64,000 nucleotides of DNA from Bacteroidota bacterium (lineage in GTDB: Bacteria; Bacteroidota; Bacteroidia; Chitinophagales; Chitinophagaceae): positions 124,001 to 188,000 of the forward strand of contig JAGWWM010000001.1 in assembly GCA_018970395.1 (NCBI GenBank). The letters run 5' to 3'. The notes beneath the pieces are model-generated. The model did not search any database. It was not told the DNA's origin and saw only the letters and a program-made list of their open reading frames with translations. Positions 51,750 to 61,209 of this stretch are shown here, one piece after another. A program made the translations under genes and the position numbers. Numbering within the stretch: position 1 is the first letter of the stretch; each line of letters begins with the position of its first letter.

Positions 51750-52409
51750 TTACTCCGGCTGCGGCACCACGCGCAGGTAAGGCTTCACGGCTTTCCAGCC
51801 ATTGGGATATTTTGTTTTCGCTTCTTCATCCGATACTGATGCAAGAATGATCACGTCTTCTCCTTTCTCCCAATTCACCGGGGTGGCTACCTTATGCTGC
51901 GCCGTCAATTGCATTGAATCAAGCACACGTAATATCTCATTGAAATTTCTGCCGGTGGACATCGGATAGGTGAGGATCAGTTTAATTTTTTTATCCGGTC
52001 CAATGATAAATACAGATCTCACGGTTTGATTGGTGGCGGCTGTTCTGCCTTCTGCTTTCCCGGTTTCCGTTGCGGGCAGCATATCATATAATTTCGCTAT
52101 TTCCAGATTGGGATCGCCAATCATCGGATAATTCACACTGCAGCCTTGCGTTTCCTCTATATCTTTTTCCCAACGCAGGTGGCTCTCCACCGGATCTACA
52201 CTCAATCCGATGATTTTGGTGTTTCTCTTTTTAAACTCTGGTTCCAGTCTCGCCATATATCCCAATTCGGTAGTACAAACCGGAGTGAAATCTTTGGGAT
52301 GTGAAAACAATACCACCCAGCTCTCGCCAATCCACTCGTGAAACTGAAGCGTTCCGTGTGTGGTTTCAGCGGTAAAATCGGGCGCGATGTCGTTGATGCG
52401 TAAACTCAT
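51750..52409 (-). CDS. 1-Cys peroxiredoxin (Prx6 type)
   Basis: Reduces peroxides. 219 residues from the ATG at 52409 (MSLRINDIAPDFTAETTHG); the frame to 52442 adds unlikely residues. The peroxidatic cysteine is in HPKDFTPVCTTELG (Cys45). The long C-terminal extension (VNWEKGEDVIILASVSDEEAKTKYPNGWKAVKPYLRVVPQPE) marks the Prx6 branch. No resolving cysteine is seen. The promoter (TATATTTG on the minus strand, 52447-52440) is overlapped by a 20-base palindrome, suggesting repression by a regulator that also acts at 60208. Confidence 0.95.
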   Translation of the reverse strand: MSLRINDIAPDFTAETTHGTLQFHEWIGESWVVLFSHPKDFTPVCTTELGYMARLEPEFKKRNTKIIGLSVDPVESHLRWEKDIEETQGCSVNYPMIGDPNLEIAKLYDMLPATETGKAEGRTAATNQTVRSVFIIGPDKKIKLILTYPMSTGRNFNEILRVLDSMQLTAQHKVATPVNWEKGEDVIILASVSDEEAKTKYPNGWKAVKPYLRVVPQPE

Positions 52410-52439
52410 ATAAAAAGATTTAAATTTTGAATCGATGTA

Positions 52440-52463
52440 CAAATATACTAATTCGATAGACTA
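52440..52463 (-). promoter_or_regulatory. Promoter with overlapping palindromic operator (peroxiredoxin)
   Basis: Minus-strand -7 box TATATTTG (52447-52440) overlaps TATACTAATTCGATAGACTA (52444-52463, plus strand), an imperfect palindrome of the form TAnnCTA-N6-TAGnnTA. It is identical at 18 of 20 bases to the element at 60208-60227, 7.7 kb away. Confidence 0.65.
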
Positions 52464-52513
52464 GTCAAAAAATTATTTCCCGTTAAGGTTAGAAATGCGA
52501 TAAGCTGATTTTT

Positions 52514-53233
52514 CTATCTTACAAAAACCACCTCATCATAAGGCACTCTGTATCGTTTACCCCAGATGCCGGCTTCTGTTCCAAGGCCAACGGAAATGAT
52601 CATATTGATTTCTGCACCTTTGGGTAAGCCTAAGAATTTCTTTACGCGTTTTTCGTCAAAGCCTTCCATTGGACAGGAATGAAAGCCTTCCGCGGCAATA
52701 GATAACATAAAGGTTTGTGCTGCCAGCGCACAGGACTTGTGCACCGTGATGCGTTGTTCAGTTTTTCCGCCTGCTCGGAAAAAAGGTTTTCTCCATCCCA
52801 TTACCAAACTAATGCACTTGCGCATCAGCGTGCTGAATCCCAACAGATCGTTTCTGTATAGTAATGGCATGATGGTATCATAATACTTGAGTGCCTTCTT
52901 TTGAATTTTTGTAGGCTCTCCCTGAATGTTTTCTTTGATTCTGTAGAGATTCCAATTGGCTCTTTCGCGCCATTTATCTTTTCGGGTGACAAACACCACC
53001 ATTTGCTTTGCTGTTGCAGCGGCTTGTTGACCTAAACAGAGCGGTACCATTGCCTTCAGCGCTTCTTCAGATTGTATCCAATAAAATTCCCACAATTGCA
53101 TATTGCTGCTGTTGGGTGAAAGAATGGCTCTTTCCAGACTGGTGCGTATGATTTCATCAGGCACCTCAACATCAGGATTAAATTTTCTGTTCGATCTGCG
53201 GAAGTCGATGATTTTTTGAAATTCGGCATTCAT
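52514..53233 (-). CDS. Nitroreductase family protein
   Basis: A 239-residue flavin-dependent oxidoreductase: N-terminal FRRSNRKFNPDVEVPDEIIRTSLERAILSPNSSNMQLWEFYWIQ (FMN-binding RRSxR motif), then ALAAQTFMLSIAAEGFHSCPMEGFDEKRVKKFLGLPKGAEINMIISVGLG, the second family block. The physiological substrate is unknown. It lies 105 bases upstream of the peroxiredoxin gene on the same strand; since a promoter sits between, the two are at least partly separate. Confidence 0.9.
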   Translation of the reverse strand: MNAEFQKIIDFRRSNRKFNPDVEVPDEIIRTSLERAILSPNSSNMQLWEFYWIQSEEALKAMVPLCLGQQAAATAKQMVVFVTRKDKWRERANWNLYRIKENIQGEPTKIQKKALKYYDTIMPLLYRNDLLGFSTLMRKCISLVMGWRKPFFRAGGKTEQRITVHKSCALAAQTFMLSIAAEGFHSCPMEGFDEKRVKKFLGLPKGAEINMIISVGLGTEAGIWGKRYRVPYDEVVFVR

Positions 53234-53348
53234 GGGGATTTGTTATTTTTTCTTAGGGTAAAAGTAAGGTGTTGAAACGATTACTCAACTGATATAATTC
53301 AATTTGAGCAAAGGTATATGATGAAAAACTTTCATTACCTTTACTATT

Positions 53349-53735
53349 GTGAAAAATTTAAATGTTATATTTTTTTCTTGTATTATCCTTTTGACAAATA
53401 CTCCTGCAATTGAGTTGTTTCGCCTGCCGGTGTTGTTGCATCATTATCAGGAACATCAATTATTGGATCAGAATCAATCCTTTTTTGATTTTCTGAAAAA
53501 ACATTACGCAGACATTATAGAACACCCTGACGATCAACATCATGATCATGAAAGACTGCCGTTCAAGTCAGTCCACAATTCTCTTAATTGCTTAGTAACT
53601 CATATACCTTCTTCGTCTTTATTGAGTTCTGTCCAAATATTTCCTGCTCCTACAATTATAAATTGGTATAGCAGAGAGGTGAATTTTATATCTTCCTTTC
53701 TAAGTAATATCTGGCAGCCTCCGCGTATCAGCTAA
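53349..53735 (+). CDS. His-rich small exported protein of the metal-efflux locus
   Basis: A 128-residue protein with an N-terminal hydrophobic signal (MKNLNVIFFSCIILLTNTPA) and many histidines: LLHHYQEHQ, KKHYADIIEHPDDQHHDHERLPF. I recognise no named family, but small His- or Cys-rich proteins often precede CzcA/CusA operons in Bacteroidota. A periplasmic metal-binding role is inferred. A promoter-like TACCTTTA lies just upstream. The RND gene begins about 100 bases downstream. Confidence 0.6.
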   Translation: MKNLNVIFFSCIILLTNTPAIELFRLPVLLHHYQEHQLLDQNQSFFDFLKKHYADIIEHPDDQHHDHERLPFKSVHNSLNCLVTHIPSSSLLSSVQIFPAPTIINWYSREVNFISSFLSNIWQPPRIS

Positions 53736-53837
53736 TTTTTATTCTACTGCTGAATGACCTGCTACTCTTGCCGGTTACTTTCAAAAAAGTAATTTCCTGT
53801 ATCAGGGAATCTATTGTATCAAATTTTTTATTCAATC

Positions 53838-56800
53838 ATGCTGACGAAAATTATTGGGTTCTCAATTAAGAATAAACTGATTATTGGACTATTGGTAATT
53901 GGGCTTATTATTTTCGGGGTATATGAGCTGAAACGTTTACCGGTTGATGCGGTACCGGATATTACCAATAACCAAGTGCAGCTTATTACTGTTGCTCCTG
54001 CTTTAGGCGCCAACGATGTTGAACGCCTCATTACTTTTCCGATTGAACAGGCGAATAGTAATATTCCCGGGTTAAAGGAACTGCGCAGTTTTTCCCGATT
54101 TGGGCTGTCTATTGTGACCATGGTATTTGAAGATGACATTGATACTTATTGGGCACGTCAGCAAATCAGTGAACGACTCCAGCAGATTCAGGAACAAATT
54201 CCTAAAGGTTTGGGCACAACCGTACTGGCTCCTGTTTCGACTGGATTGGGTGAAATCTACCAATATGCGGTGCGCGCCAAAAAAGGGTATGAACATAAGT
54301 ACAATGCCATGGAGCTTCGTACCATTCAGGACTGGATTGTTCGCAGGCAACTGCTGGGCGTAAAAGGAGTCGCTGAAGTCAGCAGTTTTGGCGGTTTTTT
54401 AAAGCAGTATGAAATAGCGGTAGAACCCGCAAATTTATTGTCGCACAACATCACCATTAATGATATTTACCAATCACTTGAAAACAATAATCAAAACACC
54501 GGTGGCTCTTATATCGAAAAAGGGCCAACGCTGTTATACATCAGAAGCGAAGGTTTGGCGGGCAGCATCAGTGATATTGAAAACATGGTCATCACAACAC
54601 TTTCAGACGGAACGCCCTTGCGTATTCGTGATGTTGCGAAAGTAAATATCGGTGCTGCCACCAGATATGGCGCCATGACCTACAATGGAGAATCACAGGT
54701 AGCAGGAGCGGTCGTGCTGATGTTGAAAGGAGCCAACAGCAAGGAAGTGATTCAAAATATCAAAGAACGGATAGCGCAAATTAATAAGATGCTTCCGGAA
54801 GGTATAATAATAGACGCTTTTTTGGATCGCACGAAGATGGTCAATAATGCCATTAATACGGTTACGAAAAATTTAACAGAAGGCGCTTTGATTGTTGTTT
54901 TTGTACTGGTGCTTTTCCTTGGAAATTTTCGGGCAGGCTTTTTGGTGGCATCTGTCATTCCGCTTTCCATGCTTTTCGCTGTTATCATGATGAATCTTTT
55001 TGGTGTGAGTGGTAATCTGATGAGTCTTGGCGCGCTGGATTTTGGCTTGATTGTAGATGGAGCGGTCATTATTGTTGAAGCCGTTATGCACCGACTGTCT
55101 CACAGTAAGCATTTTCTAAATGTCAACAGACTGACACAGACTCAAATGGATGCTGAAGTACAGGATTCCGCATCCCGCATGATGACTAGTGCGGTGTTTG
55201 GCCAAATCATCATTTTACTGGTCTATCTGCCTATTTTTTCTTTGCATGGCATTGAAGGTAAAATGTTTAAACCTATGGCGCAGACGGTCGCCTTTTCACT
55301 TGCCGGCGCCTTTTTGTTATCCCTCACCTATATTCCGGTGATGAGTACATTGTTCTTGCAAAAAAATATTTCCCATCAACCAACCTTTTCCGATAAATGG
55401 ATGTATCGGCTGGAACGATTTTATCAATCTATGCTGATTAAATCGATCAGAAATCAAAAACAGATAATCCTTTCCGTTATACTGCTGTTGGCAGGTGCAG
55501 GGGTATTGCTTACTCAGTTGGGCGGGGAGTTTATGCCCAAGTTGCCGGAAGGTGATTTTGCAGTTGAAGTGAGGGTGTTGTCGGGTAGCAACTTAGGAAC
55601 ATCCATAGATGCGGTTTCCAAAGCATCAAAGTTGTTACTGAATCAATTTCCGGAAATAGAAAAGATTGTAACCAAGACGGGCAACAGTGAAATACCTACC
55701 GATCCTATGCCGATTGATGCTTCCGATATGATTGTGGTACTCAAAGGAAGAAAGGAATGGACTTCCGGAAAAACTTATGAGGAGTTGGAAACTAAAATGT
55801 CTGATGCGTTAAAAGATATTCCGGGCGTTAATTTTAGTTTTCAATATCCGGTAGCGATGCGCTTTAATGAATTGATTTCAGGGGCAAGACAAGATGTGGT
55901 ATGTAAAATTTTCGGAGATAATTTAGATACATTAAGTGCCTATGGACAAAGACTGGGCAATATATGCAATGCGGTTCAGGGAAGCAGCGGTTTGTATGTA
56001 GAAACTGTATCCGGTTTGCCGCAGATTGTGGTTAAATATAATCGTGCGGCTATGGCCCAGTACGGACTGAACATCAATCATGTGAATAATGTCATTAATG
56101 CCGCTTTTGCAGGTCAGTCTGCAGGGATGGTTTATGAAGGAGAAAAGCGCTTTGATCTTGTCGTTCGCTTAGCAGGTGAAAAGCGGAAAAATCTTTCGGA
56201 TGTTCAGCATTTGTTGATTGCAACGCCGCAGGGCAAACAAATTCCTTTGTATGCAGTGGCAGACATTGTTATGACTGAAGGTGTCAATCAAATACAAAGA
56301 GAAAATTCTCATCGAAGAATTATGGTTGGCTTCAATGTACGTGGAAGAGACGTGCAAAGTATGGTACATGAACTTCAGCAGCGGGTGGCACAACAAATTA
56401 AATTGCCGGTAGGGTATTATATTACTTATGGAGGTGCGTTTGAAAATTTAGAAGCAGCTAAATCAAGATTATATGTTGCAGTTCCTGTGGCTTTGGTATT
56501 GATCTTTTTGATGTTGTTTTTTGCTTTTGGTTCTGTCAGACAAAGCTGGCTTATTTATTCTGCGATTCCTTTATCTGCAATCGGAGGTGTTTTTGCTTTG
56601 GGTATTCGAGGAATGTCTTTTAGCATATCTGCCGGAGTTGGTTTTATTGCTTTGTTTGGCGTGGCTGTATTGAATGGTATTGTGCTGGTGGGCGAATTTA
56701 ATCGCCTGAAAGCATCCGGGATGAAGGATTTGAGACGGATAGTGATGATGGGAACCAAAGTGCGCCTGCGTCCGGTATTGATGACGGCTTTTGTAGCATC

Positions 56801-58193
56801 TCTAGGTTTTTTGCCTATGGCAATCAGTACGGGTGAAGGGGCAGAAGTCCAACGTCCGTTGGCAACCGTGGTGATTGGGGGACTATTGATCGCTACTTTT
56901 CTTACCTTATTCGTATTGCCCATTTTGTATATTCTTTTTGAACGGAATAATATGGTTAAGTTGAAATCAATTCCGAAAAATACTTTGGTAATAACGGCAA
57001 TCTTCTTTTTTTCAACAAGTGTTCATGCGCAAACGCCCATCAGTTTACAGGCGGCTATTGATACGGCATTAAAAAATAATTTATCTGTAAAAACAGAAAA
57101 GCTTCGCGCAGACTATCAAAAAATATTGATCAGAACCAGCAAGGATATACCCCCAACTAATTTTGTCGGAGAGTATGGTCAAATCAATAGTTTTTACAGA
57201 GATGCCAAGCTTGGATTTTCGCAAGCCATTCAATTCCCTAATGTGTATGCTACGAAAAATGCGCTGCTCACTCAAGAGTGGAAACATAGCTTTCTGGGGA
57301 TTGCAGTTAGAGAAAAAAATTTAAAAAAGGAAGTGGCGACATTGTATTACGAGCTGTTGTATTTACAAAAGAAACGCAAACTCTTCATGAAAATTGATTC
57401 GCTTTACTCGGAATATTATAAAAGAGCAGTTATTCGATTGCGATCCGGAGAGACGAATATTTTAGAAAAGATAACAGCAGACAATCAGCGGAATCAGGCT
57501 GTTTTACAGTTGTCGCAACTGGAAAAAGATATGCAGATCGTGCAACTGAAATTTCAACTTTTACTCAATACCGATACGACCTTTTTCCCTTCCGATCAAG
57601 TATCGGCTGAAGCCTATTTTACGACTGCTGATACCATGATGCCGAGTCAACATCCGACACTGATCTATGCCAAACAAAAAACGGATATGGCAATTGCGCT
57701 CACCAATCTGGAAAAATCGAAAAGATTTCCGGAGTTGAATGTCGGCTATAATATAATGGGGATGAGGGGCGTTGGCGCAGATAATATTTTATATGATCGC
57801 AACCTCCGGTTTCAGTCGGTTCAATTGGGATTGGGGGTTCCTCTGTTCACCCAGGCGATTAAAGCAAAAATCAGTGCAGCTAAATTGAATGAAACCATCA
57901 CCCGAATGGAGTACGATGCTAATCTTAAAAGTTTCAATCAATATTACCGGTCTGTTCTGTTAGAGTACAAAAAATATACAGATGCCGTTCACTTTTATGA
58001 GACGGTTGGTTTAAATAATGCTGAAACAATTATCAAGACAGCAGATGCGCAGTTTGCGAAGGGAGAAATTAATTATCTGGAGTGGGTAATGCTGATGAAT
58101 GAATCGGTAAAGCTGCAAAGTGAATATGTGGAGACTGTATATAACAGAGATAAAATGCGAATTGAACTTAATTTTTTAAAAACAAATAAATGA
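53838..58193 (+). CDS. CzcA-type heavy-metal RND pump fused to a TolC-like outer-membrane domain
   Basis: A 1451-residue fusion. Residues 1-~1035 are a full RND pump (start MLTKIIGFSIKNKLIIGLL; PVDAVPDITNNQVQ; helix-4 motif DFGLIVDGAVIIVEAV, which matches the divalent-cation CzcA subclass rather than CusA). Residue ~1039 onwards, MVKLKSIPKNTLVITAIFF then STSVHAQTPIS, reads like an intact signal peptide, followed by a ~400-residue OEP/TolC-like domain of long helices (EKITADNQRNQAVLQLSQLEKD). So one gene encodes the inner- and outer-membrane parts. Such fusions are known in Bacteroidota. The periplasmic adaptor follows at 58200. Confidence 0.94.
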   Translation: MLTKIIGFSIKNKLIIGLLVIGLIIFGVYELKRLPVDAVPDITNNQVQLITVAPALGANDVERLITFPIEQANSNIPGLKELRSFSRFGLSIVTMVFEDDIDTYWARQQISERLQQIQEQIPKGLGTTVLAPVSTGLGEIYQYAVRAKKGYEHKYNAMELRTIQDWIVRRQLLGVKGVAEVSSFGGFLKQYEIAVEPANLLSHNITINDIYQSLENNNQNTGGSYIEKGPTLLYIRSEGLAGSISDIENMVITTLSDGTPLRIRDVAKVNIGAATRYGAMTYNGESQVAGAVVLMLKGANSKEVIQNIKERIAQINKMLPEGIIIDAFLDRTKMVNNAINTVTKNLTEGALIVVFVLVLFLGNFRAGFLVASVIPLSMLFAVIMMNLFGVSGNLMSLGALDFGLIVDGAVIIVEAVMHRLSHSKHFLNVNRLTQTQMDAEVQDSASRMMTSAVFGQIIILLVYLPIFSLHGIEGKMFKPMAQTVAFSLAGAFLLSLTYIPVMSTLFLQKNISHQPTFSDKWMYRLERFYQSMLIKSIRNQKQIILSVILLLAGAGVLLTQLGGEFMPKLPEGDFAVEVRVLSGSNLGTSIDAVSKASKLLLNQFPEIEKIVTKTGNSEIPTDPMPIDASDMIVVLKGRKEWTSGKTYEELETKMSDALKDIPGVNFSFQYPVAMRFNELISGARQDVVCKIFGDNLDTLSAYGQRLGNICNAVQGSSGLYVETVSGLPQIVVKYNRAAMAQYGLNINHVNNVINAAFAGQSAGMVYEGEKRFDLVVRLAGEKRKNLSDVQHLLIATPQGKQIPLYAVADIVMTEGVNQIQRENSHRRIMVGFNVRGRDVQSMVHELQQRVAQQIKLPVGYYITYGGAFENLEAAKSRLYVAVPVALVLIFLMLFFAFGSVRQSWLIYSAIPLSAIGGVFALGIRGMSFSISAGVGFIALFGVAVLNGIVLVGEFNRLKASGMKDLRRIVMMGTKVRLRPVLMTAFVASLGFLPMAISTGEGAEVQRPLATVVIGGLLIATFLTLFVLPILYILFERNNMVKLKSIPKNTLVITAIFFFSTSVHAQTPISLQAAIDTALKNNLSVKTEKLRADYQKILIRTSKDIPPTNFVGEYGQINSFYRDAKLGFSQAIQFPNVYATKNALLTQEWKHSFLGIAVREKNLKKEVATLYYELLYLQKKRKLFMKIDSLYSEYYKRAVIRLRSGETNILEKITADNQRNQAVLQLSQLEKDMQIVQLKFQLLLNTDTTFFPSDQVSAEAYFTTADTMMPSQHPTLIYAKQKTDMAIALTNLEKSKRFPELNVGYNIMGMRGVGADNILYDRNLRFQSVQLGLGVPLFTQAIKAKISAAKLNETITRMEYDANLKSFNQYYRSVLLEYKKYTDAVHFYETVGLNNAETIIKTADAQFAKGEINYLEWVMLMNESVKLQSEYVETVYNRDKMRIELNFLKTNK

Positions 58194-58199
58194 ATTGAA

Positions 58200-59324
58200 A
58201 TGAAGAAAGTCATATCTGTAATTCTGTTAGTTGTCGGCTTCTTTTCATGTAAAAATAAAGAAGTGGAAAAGACGAATGAAAATCTGGATCCCGATGTAGT
58301 ACGTCTAACGGATGCTCAATATCGTAATGCCGGCATATTAACAGATACATTAAGACAACAAGTCATTTCTTCTGTATTGAAAGCCAATGGAGTGATTGAT
58401 GTGCCGCCGCAAAACATGGTTTCTGTCAGTATTCCTCTGGGAGGCTACTTGAAATTTACCAAATTAATACCCGGAATGCATGTTCAAAAAGGGGAGGTGT
58501 TGGCTGTGCTGGAAGATCCGCAGTATATTCAATTGCAGCAGGATTATCTTACGGCAAAATCGCAACTCGTTTACACTGCAAGCGAGTATCATAGACAGCA
58601 GCAGCTGAATGAGAATAAAGCGACTAGTGATAAGGTTTTTGAGCAGGCTAAAAATACCTATACAATGCAGCAGATTATAGTAAAATCGCTGGAAGAAAAA
58701 CTCGAGTTGATTCATCTTAATCCTTTGGCAGTAAATGCAGGGAATATCTCTAAAACTATTAATATTCATTCACCCATCAACGGATTTGTAACTGCAGTAA
58801 ATTCCAATATTGGTAAATACGTAAATCCCAGTGAAGTGCTGTTTGAATTAGTGAATCCGGATGATATTCATTTAAAGCTTACCATATTTGAAAAAGACCT
58901 GGATAAACTCTCTATCGGACAGGAGTTGAGGGCTTATACTAATACCAATCCTGAAATCAAGCATCCCTGTGAAATTCTTTTGATCGGGAAAAGTTTATCG
59001 GCAGACCGGTCTGCCGAAGTGCATTGCCATTTCAAAAAATACAAAGAGCATTTGTTGCCTGGTATGTTTATGAATGCAGATATAGACATCAAAGCCAAAC
59101 TGGTGAATACGCTACCGGATGATGCATTTGTTCGTTACGAAAATAAAGATTTTCTTTTCATTCAAACAGATCCTAAAACCTTTTCAATGGTGGAGGTTCA
59201 AAAAGGCAATTCAGAAAATGGATACACGGAACTCTATAAACCGGATGAATTTAGAAATAAAACCTTTGTAACAAAAGGAGCATATAATCTGCTTATGACG
59301 TTGAAAAACAGCAGTGAGGAATGA
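58200..59324 (+). CDS. Efflux RND periplasmic adaptor (membrane fusion lipoprotein)
   Basis: A 374-residue adaptor linking pump and outer-membrane channel. A short lipoprotein-like N-terminus (LLVVGFFSCKNKE, Cys ~18), barrel-sandwich lipoyl halves (~75-110 with MVSVSIPLGGYLKFTKLIPGMHVQKGEVLAVLEDP, and ~190-220 with INIHSPINGFVTAVNSNIGKYV), a coiled hairpin between them, and a beta-barrel domain to the end. CzcB/CusB class. It starts 6 bases after the pump gene, hence the same operon. No metal-binding N-terminal extension is seen. Confidence 0.93.
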   Translation: MKKVISVILLVVGFFSCKNKEVEKTNENLDPDVVRLTDAQYRNAGILTDTLRQQVISSVLKANGVIDVPPQNMVSVSIPLGGYLKFTKLIPGMHVQKGEVLAVLEDPQYIQLQQDYLTAKSQLVYTASEYHRQQQLNENKATSDKVFEQAKNTYTMQQIIVKSLEEKLELIHLNPLAVNAGNISKTINIHSPINGFVTAVNSNIGKYVNPSEVLFELVNPDDIHLKLTIFEKDLDKLSIGQELRAYTNTNPEIKHPCEILLIGKSLSADRSAEVHCHFKKYKEHLLPGMFMNADIDIKAKLVNTLPDDAFVRYENKDFLFIQTDPKTFSMVEVQKGNSENGYTELYKPDEFRNKTFVTKGAYNLLMTLKNSSEE

Positions 59325-59352
59325 TTTCTTTATGAATGATAAAATGGGCATT

Positions 59353-60138
59353 TTATTTTTTCTTTGATGCCATTACTTTCGCTGCTATGTTGAGTCTCAA
59401 TTTGCCGGAGGGTGTAATACCGGATAAAAATCCAAGGATTTTATTTTTGAATCCGGGAATCACATGCAGTTTTCCTTTCATCATGCCATTGTATCCTTCT
59501 AACGCCACATCTCTTGAAGTCATCCCCCCTTTTTCATAAATTTTGGCGTTACGCATATCGGCACGTTCCATGAAATTCGTCTCTGTTGCCCCAGGAGATA
59601 AAACGGTTACAGAAACGCCGGTGTTTTCAAATTCTTTGTGAATGGCTTCTGACAGACTAATTACATAGGCTTTAGTAGCTCCATAAACTGCAAAATTAGG
59701 ATCGGGCTGTAGACCGGCCATAGAGGCAACATTCATAATCTTTCCGCTCCCCTTTCTAACCATCTCTTTTCCGTAATAATAAGTTAGTTCAGTAAGACTC
59801 AACATATTCAAATGGATCATTTCCCTGTATTTCTCCATGCTTCTGTCAACGAACTTGCCATAGTCGCCAAACCCGGCATTGTTTACTAAATACCTAACAA
59901 AAAAACTTTTTGAACTTACCATATCATGAATTGCCTGAATGCCTTCATTTTTAGACAAGTCAGCGGCAACGGTAAACACATTTATTTTATACTCTTCTTC
60001 GAAAGATTTTTTGATTTCGAGCAATTTCTTTTCATCTCTTGCCACAATCAGTATATCGATCTGATCTTTTGCAAAAAGTTTGGCTATTTCATGGCCTATG
60101 CCGGAGGAAGCACCTGTTACAATTGCAATTTCTTTCAT
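59353..60138 (-). CDS. Short-chain dehydrogenase/reductase
   Basis: A 261-residue classical SDR: nucleotide motif TGASSGIG at the N-terminus, NNAG, catalytic Ser in VASMAG and YGATKAYV (Tyr and Lys). It belongs to the DltE/YqjQ-like group whose substrates are unknown. I chose ATG 60138; the frame to 60147 would need a TTG. The 20-base palindrome at 60208-60227 overlaps a minus-strand -7-like TATATTTA about 65 bases upstream, so it likely shares control with the peroxiredoxin gene. Confidence 0.9.
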   Translation of the reverse strand: MKEIAIVTGASSGIGHEIAKLFAKDQIDILIVARDEKKLLEIKKSFEEEYKINVFTVAADLSKNEGIQAIHDMVSSKSFFVRYLVNNAGFGDYGKFVDRSMEKYREMIHLNMLSLTELTYYYGKEMVRKGSGKIMNVASMAGLQPDPNFAVYGATKAYVISLSEAIHKEFENTGVSVTVLSPGATETNFMERADMRNAKIYEKGGMTSRDVALEGYNGMMKGKLHVIPGFKNKILGFLSGITPSGKLRLNIAAKVMASKKK

Positions 60139-60207
60139 TTTAATCAACTTATAAACAATATTAAAACACTCTCATGGATTACAATTTAAATATTTTAGCA
60201 ATTTAAA

Positions 60208-60227
60208 TATACTAAATTGATAGACTA
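60208..60227. promoter_or_regulatory. Palindromic operator-like element (copy 2)
   Basis: TATACTAAATTGATAGACTA, form TAnnCTA-N6-TAGnnTA, 18 of 20 bases identical to the copy at 52444. It lies in the divergent gap between the SDR and aldo/keto reductase genes and overlaps a minus-strand -7-like sequence, so the SDR gene is the likelier target. Confidence 0.6.
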
Positions 60228-60304
60228 ATAAAAAAATATTATTTTTGTCGGGAACTTTTGATTAAGTTTTACCTTTATTGTCAACCAACTATTTTTACTT
60301 ACCG

Positions 60305-61198
60305 ATGAACAAAATCTATCTCAGCGATTCCGGCCCCAAAGTTTCACCGGCTATTTACGGATTCTATCGCTGGCAGGATGAGCATCTTTCATTCTCTCAA
60401 ATGGAATCTGTGGTACATTTATGTCTGAGCCTTGGCATAAACACCTTCGATCACGCTGATATTTACGGAGGATACGATTGTGAAGAACTGTTTGGTCGCG
60501 TCATTCAGTCGAGCGGTATCAAAAGAGAGGAGATTGTCCTTTTTACTAAAGCAGGTTATCTAGTGCCGCACTATCTCAAACCTGAAATTAAAGTGCCCCA
60601 CTTCAATAGTTCCGGGAAGCATTTGCTGGCGAGTCTGGAGCAATCACTCCGTAAGCTTCAAACCGATTATGTAGATGTTTTTCTGGTGAATAATCTAGAT
60701 GCCATCTCCGATCTGGAAGAAACGGCTCGTACCCTCGAACAAATCAAATCTTCCGGTAAAGCGAAAAATATAGGCGTGGTCAATTTCTCTGTCTTCCAGC
60801 ATCAGCTGTTAAGTTCTTATCTGCGCACACCCATTGTTACCAATCATATTGAATTGAATCTCCTGAATACGGCGGCGCTCGATAACGGACAGATTGATTA
60901 TATCAAACAGAAATATATGCGTCCCCTTGCCACTGCTCCGCTTGCAGAGGGAAAAATTGCGGAGAGTAATGATAAAGTACCTTTACAAGTAAGAGATAAA
61001 CTTGAACAATTGGCAACTAAATATGATACTCATTTTGAGTCCGTTGCTATTGCCTGGCTGGTGAAACTGGGAGCGCTTCCTTTAATCGGAACCACCAATG
61101 AAGCAAGAATCAGGAATATTGCTGCGGGTTTCAGCTTTGAACTGGATCATCAGGAGTGGTATGAGCTGTATAATATTACAAGGGGTTTTGTAAGATAA
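60305..61198 (+). CDS. Aldo/keto reductase
   Basis: A 297-residue NADPH-dependent reductase of the YdhF-like branch. Motifs: DHADIYGGYDCEELFG (catalytic Asp and Tyr), FTKAGY (Lys), LLASLEQSLRKLQTDYVDVFLVN, and the cofactor-end signature ALPLIGTTNEARIRNIAAG. ATG 60305 gives MNKIYLSDSGPKVSP; the frame open to 60278 would need TTG. Substrate unknown. It reads away from the SDR gene. Confidence 0.92.
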   Translation: MNKIYLSDSGPKVSPAIYGFYRWQDEHLSFSQMESVVHLCLSLGINTFDHADIYGGYDCEELFGRVIQSSGIKREEIVLFTKAGYLVPHYLKPEIKVPHFNSSGKHLLASLEQSLRKLQTDYVDVFLVNNLDAISDLEETARTLEQIKSSGKAKNIGVVNFSVFQHQLLSSYLRTPIVTNHIELNLLNTAALDNGQIDYIKQKYMRPLATAPLAEGKIAESNDKVPLQVRDKLEQLATKYDTHFESVAIAWLVKLGALPLIGTTNEARIRNIAAGFSFELDHQEWYELYNITRGFVR

Positions 61199-61209
61199 AT
61201 AGGTTGTCG

